Of a stretch of 64,000 nt of DNA, positions 59,843 to 64,000 are shown piece after piece. Under the pieces are notes generated by a model. The model saw only the letters and a list, made by a program, of their open reading frames with translations, did not search any database and was not told the origin of the DNA. How positions within the stretch are numbered: position 1 is the stretch's first letter; every line of letters starts with the position of its first letter. Source of the stretch: Alphaproteobacteria bacterium. GTDB lineage: Bacteria > Pseudomonadota > Alphaproteobacteria > Micropepsales > Micropepsaceae. The stretch lies in the NCBI GenBank assembly GCA_025924715.1, contig JAICHV010000011.1:23621-87620 (forward strand), in the 5' to 3' direction. The translations under genes and the position numbers were made by a program.

Positions 59843-59876
59843 GCCCGCCGTCGCCCCACGCGACGGCGGGCTTTTT
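59843..59876 (+). terminator. strong rho-independent terminator
   Basis: GCCCGCCGTCGC pairs perfectly with GCGACGGCGGGC around a CCCAC loop and is followed by TTTTTG. Confidence 0.9.
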
Positions 59877-60046
59877 GTTGGAGCGGGGCTTAGGGGTGCA
59901 GGTAAGAGCTTGAAATTCGGCGGCACGTGGGCCTGTCGCCGTATTCTGCTTAGGTCTATACTATCCCAGCGATGGCGGGATGGGCCGTCCGTCCAAGGCG
60001 TCATTGGCGCGGCGCAAGGAGCTGCCGCTTAGGGGAGGATCGTTCG

Positions 60047-60643
60047 ATGTCCTTTGCATTGTTTCGTGCCGCGACCGCGGCTGCTTTTTTCGCCACGTCC
60101 CTGCTCGCCCTGGTGGCGGCTCCGGCGCCCGCCTTGGCGTTGACGGGATGTGTGCCCAATTGCCCGGATGCGGACGCCGCCAACCGCCACAATTCGGTCG
60201 ATCCCACCGATCCGACCAAATGGGGTAACAACAAGAACGCCGCCGGCCCCGCCGTCACGGCTTATTTGCAGAGCGCGCAACGGTATGTCGATGCCAAGAA
60301 ATTCGATCTGGCGCTGGCCGCCGCCCAAAAAGCGCTGAGTGTCTCGGCCAACGACTATGAAAAGCTCAAGTCCGACCAATTTCTTGTTATGGTCAACATA
60401 GGCCTGAACGACACCGCCGCCGCAACCACCGCCGCCGAGGCCGCTGCGGACCTTCCATCTATTCCCGAGAAGGAGCAGGCCGACATCTACACCAATGCCA
60501 CCATCCTGGCCGGTGCCGCCGGGCATTATGACAAGGCGGCGAAATATGCGAGGGCGATGCAGGCCCTGAAACTGGACGACGACCGGAGCCAACGCATCAT
60601 CACCCAGGCCCTGCTGAACCAAGCGAAGGCGGCCAAGCCCTAA
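60047..60643 (+). CDS. exported TPR-like protein
   Basis: The ATG at 60047 gives 198 residues; a GGGGAGGAT ribosome site precedes it. The signal peptide ends near ALA (about residue 31). Near the mature start are two cysteines, GCVPNCPDAD, possibly a disulfide. The rest is helical with TPR-like pairs: YVDAKKFDLALAAAQKALS and DIYTNATILAGAAGHYDKAAKYARAM. A periplasmic protein-interaction role is likely. Confidence 0.7.
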   Translation: MSFALFRAATAAAFFATSLLALVAAPAPALALTGCVPNCPDADAANRHNSVDPTDPTKWGNNKNAAGPAVTAYLQSAQRYVDAKKFDLALAAAQKALSVSANDYEKLKSDQFLVMVNIGLNDTAAATTAAEAAADLPSIPEKEQADIYTNATILAGAAGHYDKAAKYARAMQALKLDDDRSQRIITQALLNQAKAAKP

Positions 60644-60648
60644 GCGGT

Positions 60649-61713
60649 CTAACTGGGCACGCCGTCGAAATCTGTCCAGCACATGCGCTCGAAATCGAAC
60701 AGCTTGCAGGCGCGGTAGATGCGCCGATAGGCACCCGGCGTCAGGGTATAGGCGACCAGCGGCACGCCGGTGGCCGCCAGCTCCGCCTGCGCATCCAGCA
60801 AGGCATAGACCGGCATGGTGGTCTGCTCGTGATGGGCGGTGTGCGCCATCACTTTGGTATAGAGCGGAATGAGGTTGGGCATGCGCACATAAGCGGTGTC
60901 GACCACATTGCCTTTGAAGCGCCGCCATTTGGTTTCGTCGTCGAACCAGATGATTTCAGGATGGGTGTGGTTGAGATAGATGGTGAAGCCCATCAGGTAG
61001 TTCCAAACCGCAAAGGGGATCGCCCAGCCCACCGCCAGCACTTGCCATAACGGCCGCGCCGGGGCCCAGACGTGACCCGCCAGCGCGATGACGCTGAGCG
61101 TGATCGCGAAGCCGGTCACGGCGAACAGGCTGTCGGGCAAATGGTGCTTCCACTGTCCGCGCACTTCCGGCGCCAGCGGCAGCAGCACGCGGTGGATCCA
61201 ATATTCGCCATAATAATAAATCGCCGGTCCGAAGGGGCCGCGATAGACCCGCTCCAGCCAGCGCCGCGGTGCGGACGCGGCGTCATATTGCGCCTTGCTC
61301 ATCGGCGCCCAGACATTGTCGATGCCTTTCAAATTGGTGCGGGCGTGATGGCCGTGATTGTGGATGGCCCGCCACAGGCTGACGGCATGGACGCAAGGAA
61401 TGAAGGCAAAGCGCGCCAGCCAGCGATTGGCTTTTCTCCTCTTGACCAGCGCGCCATGGGCGGCGTCATGGCCCAGAATGAACAACAGCGCGATCAACAC
61501 GCCATTGGCGACGGCGAAGGCGATATTGAAGCCGGCCGCAATCGGCGCCAGGGCGCCGGCCAGGGTGACGAGATAGGCGGCGCCATGGCCGGCGAACAGC
61601 GCCACACCCGCGTGAGTGGAGCGCCGGTCCCGCGGCGCGGCGTTGCCGGCATGTTCGATTTGCGGCGCGCGGACGTCCTGCCGCAGCGCCGGCCGCGTGG
61701 AAAGCGCCGCCAT
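60649..61713 (-). CDS. membrane fatty acid desaturase
   Basis: This 354-residue membrane enzyme has the three His boxes of the acyl-lipid desaturase type: HDAAH at 82-86, HNHGHH at 118-123 and HTAHHEQ near 290. Four hydrophobic helices are present. It is a di-iron oxygenase that introduces a double bond in a fatty acyl chain. It lies in tandem behind the second desaturase at 61800, both on the minus strand. The two share layout but are not obviously close duplicates. Confidence 0.92.
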   Translation of the reverse strand: MAALSTRPALRQDVRAPQIEHAGNAAPRDRRSTHAGVALFAGHGAAYLVTLAGALAPIAAGFNIAFAVANGVLIALLFILGHDAAHGALVKRRKANRWLARFAFIPCVHAVSLWRAIHNHGHHARTNLKGIDNVWAPMSKAQYDAASAPRRWLERVYRGPFGPAIYYYGEYWIHRVLLPLAPEVRGQWKHHLPDSLFAVTGFAITLSVIALAGHVWAPARPLWQVLAVGWAIPFAVWNYLMGFTIYLNHTHPEIIWFDDETKWRRFKGNVVDTAYVRMPNLIPLYTKVMAHTAHHEQTTMPVYALLDAQAELAATGVPLVAYTLTPGAYRRIYRACKLFDFERMCWTDFDGVPS

Positions 61714-61799
61714 GAAAGCCCCCGAGCTTGCAGGCTTCAGGATCGGCCATAATCGCTAAGAAAGCTTTGTCGAAATAGGCGAGCGGACGGTGGTCGTGG

Positions 61800-62855
61800 T
61801 TAACGAACCGCTTCGAACCGGCACCAGCGATCCAGGTTGGGATCATACAGCTTGCAGTCGCGCGCCATGCGCCAGTGATACATCGGCGTCCAGACTTCGA
61901 TCACCGGCTCGCGGCTAGCTGTGGCGATGACCTGTTTCTCGGCGCTTTTGAGGGCATAGAGGGGGATCGCCGGATTCACATGATGCGCCAGATGCTGCAT
62001 CACCCGATGGAAGAACCAGTCCAGCGCTTCGGGAAACACCAGATGCACGGTGCCGTCGAGTTTCTGCTGATGGGTGGAAAAGCGCCCGGTCGGCATCAGC
62101 CAGCGCACCTTGGTGCCGGTGTGCTGCACGATGGTGACGAAGGAAATAAAGACGTTCCACACCGCGAAGGGGATGACGACGCCGAGCAGCGCCCCATTCC
62201 ACAACGCCGCGCCGAAGCTGACGCCGCCCTGCGCATAAGAAAGCGCGCCCAAGCCGGCCACGCAAAGCGCCAGCCAGGCATAGACCAGCGCCAGATCCAG
62301 CCAGTCCGAGGCGCGCATGCCGTGTTTCTTTTCCAGGAAAGGCAGGAACATGTCGGGCAGCCAGATATCGACCATGTAGAAGAAAAACTGGCCGCCCAGG
62401 CTGCGCATGAAGCGATAATAGAGCCGGCGGCCGCGCGAGGCGGCGAGATATTGCTGCGGCGTCATCGGCGAATAGGCGTTATCGACGCCGATCTGCGCGG
62501 TGTAGCAATGATGGATGCGGTTGTGATGATGCTCCCAGCGGCCGAAGGGATGCAGCGCCGGCAGGAAGGCGGCCGTGCCGATGGCGCGGTTGAGCCAGCG
62601 CAGACGCGTGAAGCTGCGATGGACGGCGTCATGGCCGATGATGGCGAGATTGGCGATGAAGACCCCGGCCAATACGGCCAGCGTGATCTTGACCGCAAGG
62701 CCGGCCGCCAGCACGGCCCCGAAGACGCAGGCGGCATAGATGCCAAAGCCCACCGTGAAAATCAGAAGCGGCAGGGCCAGCCGCCGCTTGGCGACGGTCG
62801 GGGCCGCGCGCTCGGCGGGCGCGTCGAATTCGCGATGGGCTAGAGCAGTGCGCAA
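61800..62855 (-). CDS. membrane fatty acid desaturase (second copy)
   Basis: This 351-residue membrane enzyme has His boxes HDAVH at 75-79, HHHNRIHH at 109-116, and HLAHHVNP near 288. Start codon appears to be TTG at 62855 with a GGCGGGA ribosome site 11 bases upstream; no ATG fits better. A TTAA-N7-TTAA site is about 26 bases upstream, suggesting CtrA-linked control. Product and neighbour likely act on different acyl positions. Confidence 0.9.
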   Translation of the reverse strand: MRTALAHREFDAPAERAAPTVAKRRLALPLLIFTVGFGIYAACVFGAVLAAGLAVKITLAVLAGVFIANLAIIGHDAVHRSFTRLRWLNRAIGTAAFLPALHPFGRWEHHHNRIHHCYTAQIGVDNAYSPMTPQQYLAASRGRRLYYRFMRSLGGQFFFYMVDIWLPDMFLPFLEKKHGMRASDWLDLALVYAWLALCVAGLGALSYAQGGVSFGAALWNGALLGVVIPFAVWNVFISFVTIVQHTGTKVRWLMPTGRFSTHQQKLDGTVHLVFPEALDWFFHRVMQHLAHHVNPAIPLYALKSAEKQVIATASREPVIEVWTPMYHWRMARDCKLYDPNLDRWCRFEAVR

Positions 62856-62880
62856 GACAGGTAGATCCCGCCGGAAATGG

Positions 62881-62895
62881 TTAACATATTGTTAA
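62881..62895. promoter_or_regulatory. CtrA-type binding site TTAA-N7-TTAA
   Basis: TTAA-CATATTG-TTAA exactly fits the full CtrA recognition motif of alphaproteobacteria. It lies between the divergent desaturase and the exported hypothetical gene. The motif is short and could occur by chance; the AT-rich context in a GC-rich genome helps. Confidence 0.45.
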
Positions 62896-63000
62896 CACAT
62901 TGTTGTCCGCCGGGCAATGCGCGCCGGATCCGTTCAACTGGGGAGCTCGCGTGTGGTTCGGTATAATATCAGCCGACCTGTCGCGTATGGAGGAGGGGCG

Positions 63001-63606
63001 ATGCGCGCTTTGGGATTCTTTTCTCTGGGTTTTGCGACGGCAGTGCTTTTGTGTGTCGCCGCCGCCTTCGGCGTAAGGTCGTGGCTTACTTCGCGCTACC
63101 GTGCGGACCAGGCGTTGTGGCGGCGGATTCCCGTTGGCTTCGTGGTTCAGGACGACCTTGGCATTCCCGCGCTGGTGAAGCAGGGCGAATACAGCCATGT
63201 GAGCGCCGAGGTAAACGCAAGGAATTTCCCGCTTCTGCGCACCGATTCCCACATGGCGAACATGGGACTCTTCACGCCGAAACAGAACACCGACACCAAG
63301 ACGGTTCTGGCGAGCATTGCGGCGCGCAAGGAGGGGCAGCCGCGCCCGGCGAATTTGGACGAATGTCTTCAGTACGGCGCCTACATCGCCGCGCTCAAGA
63401 GCCGCCATCTCTTCTCATCCGACCGGATCGTGATTTGCCTGGGTCAGTCCGCGGCCCTGGACGGCGTCTGCGTCGTGCCGCAGATTTGGAGCGTGGATTA
63501 CGGCCTGTGGAACCTGGGCACCACCAGGTGCGACGGCGCGGGTTCGGAGGACGCGGAATTTCTGGTGGTTTACACCAAACCGTCCGCCCTGCCCGGGCGC
63601 AGGTAA
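63001..63606 (+). CDS. membrane-anchored hypothetical protein
   Basis: The ATG at 63001, preceded by GGAGGAGGGGCG, gives 201 residues. An N-terminal membrane segment at about 5-27 precedes a soluble part with NARNFPLLRTDSHMANMGLF and cysteines in NLDECLQYGAY, CLGQSAALDGVCVVPQIW and TTRCDGAG. I do not recognise a family. It is divergent from the desaturase. Confidence 0.6.
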   Translation: MRALGFFSLGFATAVLLCVAAAFGVRSWLTSRYRADQALWRRIPVGFVVQDDLGIPALVKQGEYSHVSAEVNARNFPLLRTDSHMANMGLFTPKQNTDTKTVLASIAARKEGQPRPANLDECLQYGAYIAALKSRHLFSSDRIVICLGQSAALDGVCVVPQIWSVDYGLWNLGTTRCDGAGSEDAEFLVVYTKPSALPGRR

Positions 63607-63625
63607 GCAGGCAGGCACCGCCCCG

Positions 63626-64000
63626 CTATTGTTCCATCCGCCAGGGCGAGCGGTCATCCCAGCTTTTCAGCGCCGCTTCCGCCCAGGCACTGTCCTTGTC
63701 CTTGTGACAATTGTTGCAGGCATTGGGAATCTTCATCGCATCCGTCTCCGCCGGGGAAACGAAGCGGAAGGTGTGGGTCGAGACGAAGGGCCCACCCGGA
63801 AGTTGGGGGAGGATCTGCGGCATGTGGCAGGCCACGCATTCGCTGCCGGCGCTGCCCGCCGCGTGATGGGTATGGGCTTCGATGCTGGCCGTATGCGGTC
63901 CATTCACGCTGTTGGGGCCGTGGCAACTGAGGCAGAGCTCATTATTTTTGATCGGCTTCCTCAACAATGCGTCATTGCTGGTGCCGTGGACGTCATGACA
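63626..64000 (-). CDS. multiheme c-type cytochrome (5' end outside window)
   Basis: On the minus strand the frame runs from the window edge (partial CH of a CxxCH) through CLSCH, CVACH and CNNCH to the TAA after WRMEQ near 63626. At least three complete heme-c motifs are seen in about 125 residues. The layout with GTSNDALLRKP and a HMPQ-type ligand region resembles periplasmic tetra/multiheme cytochromes that act in respiration. The rest of the gene is outside the window. Confidence 0.85.
   Translation of the reverse strand, partial: CHDVHGTSNDALLRKPIKNNELCLSCHGPNSVNGPHTASIEAHTHHAAGSAGSECVACHMPQILPQLPGGPFVSTHTFRFVSPAETDAMKIPNACNNCHKDKDSAWAEAALKSWDDRSPWRMEQ

Larger units (their letters stand above)
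59740..59876 (+). ncRNA. candidate small RNA ending in a strong terminator
   Basis: A GGAGC/GCTCC hairpin, the tandem 17-bp repeats TTTATAGC[TA]GACGC[GC]TA and a perfect 12-bp GC stem followed by T5 occur without a gene that would need the terminator. This would fit a short structured transcript. No promoter was securely recognised, so the call is tentative; the terminator might instead serve a transcript entering from the tRNA-Pro/small gene region. Confidence 0.3.
59553..60046. other. ORF-poor intergenic stretch
   Basis: No convincing protein gene is seen in this 494-bp stretch. From left to right it contains AT-richer sequence, a short hairpin (GGAGC...GCTCC, about 59761-59781), two 17-bp tandem repeats (59789-59805 and 59806-59822), a strong terminator (59843-59876), then the leader of the TPR-like gene. 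Confidence 0.7.

Overview
The window is a contiguous piece of a GC-rich alphaproteobacterial chromosome with no sign of phage, plasmid or transposase genes. The assignment rests on an NDUFS4-type complex I accessory subunit, DUF2842 and DUF6894 proteins, a CtaA-type heme A synthase, a class I PHA synthase, the aminotransferase-hom-glpX-recJ run, and a CtrA-like TTAA-N7-TTAA site. Genus cannot be fixed from sequence reading alone; a Rhizomicrobium/Micropepsis-like or related lineage is a guess. Genes are packed, and many neighbours overlap by ATGA or GTGA, implying translational coupling.

Layout, 0-10 kb: a 3-mercaptopyruvate sulfurtransferase, a GNAT enzyme, a POT peptide transporter, cystathionine beta-lyase, hisI, an AI-2E-type permease with a long C-terminal extension and cutA form a tight plus-strand series. 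They are followed by a PilZ protein and an exported DUF1800/DUF1501 pair. 10-19 kb: tRNA-Arg and tRNA-Pro flank a 97-bp palindromic element and the complex I subunit. Then come an SDR, a glutaminyl cyclotransferase and a double cold-shock protein. Next is a molybdenum-hydroxylase cluster (coxG, coxS, coxM, split xdhC, two-component system, mocA, NifU-like scaffold) that lacks the catalytic large subunit.

19-27 kb: a tandem intergenic repeat, an alpha-glucosidase, an atypical ClpP, a sirtuin, a DUF3617 protein, a small zinc-ribbon protein and an apparently frameshifted inorganic pyrophosphatase, all on the minus strand. tRNA-Glu, a Crp/Fnr regulator and an island of small poorly characterised genes follow. 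27-33 kb: a MacB-like ABC efflux set (permease, ATPase, adaptor) faces a response regulator/histidine kinase pair. 33-40 kb: recJ, glpX, hom, an LL-DAP-type aminotransferase and an OmpA-like lipoprotein.

40-50 kb: phaC, a TPR protein, a CnrY-CnrX-CnrH-like anti-sigma/sensor/ECF sigma cassette directly followed by a ferric-reductase-like protein and a PepSY protein, several small or hypothetical genes, a PDZ protein and argC. 50-58.5 kb: a Cys-rich exported protein, a polyproline-containing glycosyltransferase, rpsI/rplM, an enoyl-CoA hydratase, a CoA-binding protein, a GST, metY, an ExbD-like exported protein, ctaA, DUF2842 and a small acetyltransferase. 58.5-64 kb: tRNA-Pro(GGG), small hypothetical genes, an ORF-poor stretch ending in a strong terminator (possible small RNA), a TPR-like protein, two fatty-acid desaturases, an exported hypothetical and the end of a multiheme cytochrome.

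Most of the window is housekeeping metabolism: sulfur amino acids, threonine/methionine branch, arginine, histidine, PHA storage, heme A and ribosomal proteins. The most interesting parts are the YXH-like cassette wired to putative metal-reductase genes, the Mo-hydroxylase set without its large subunit, the dispersed repeats, and the small-protein families.
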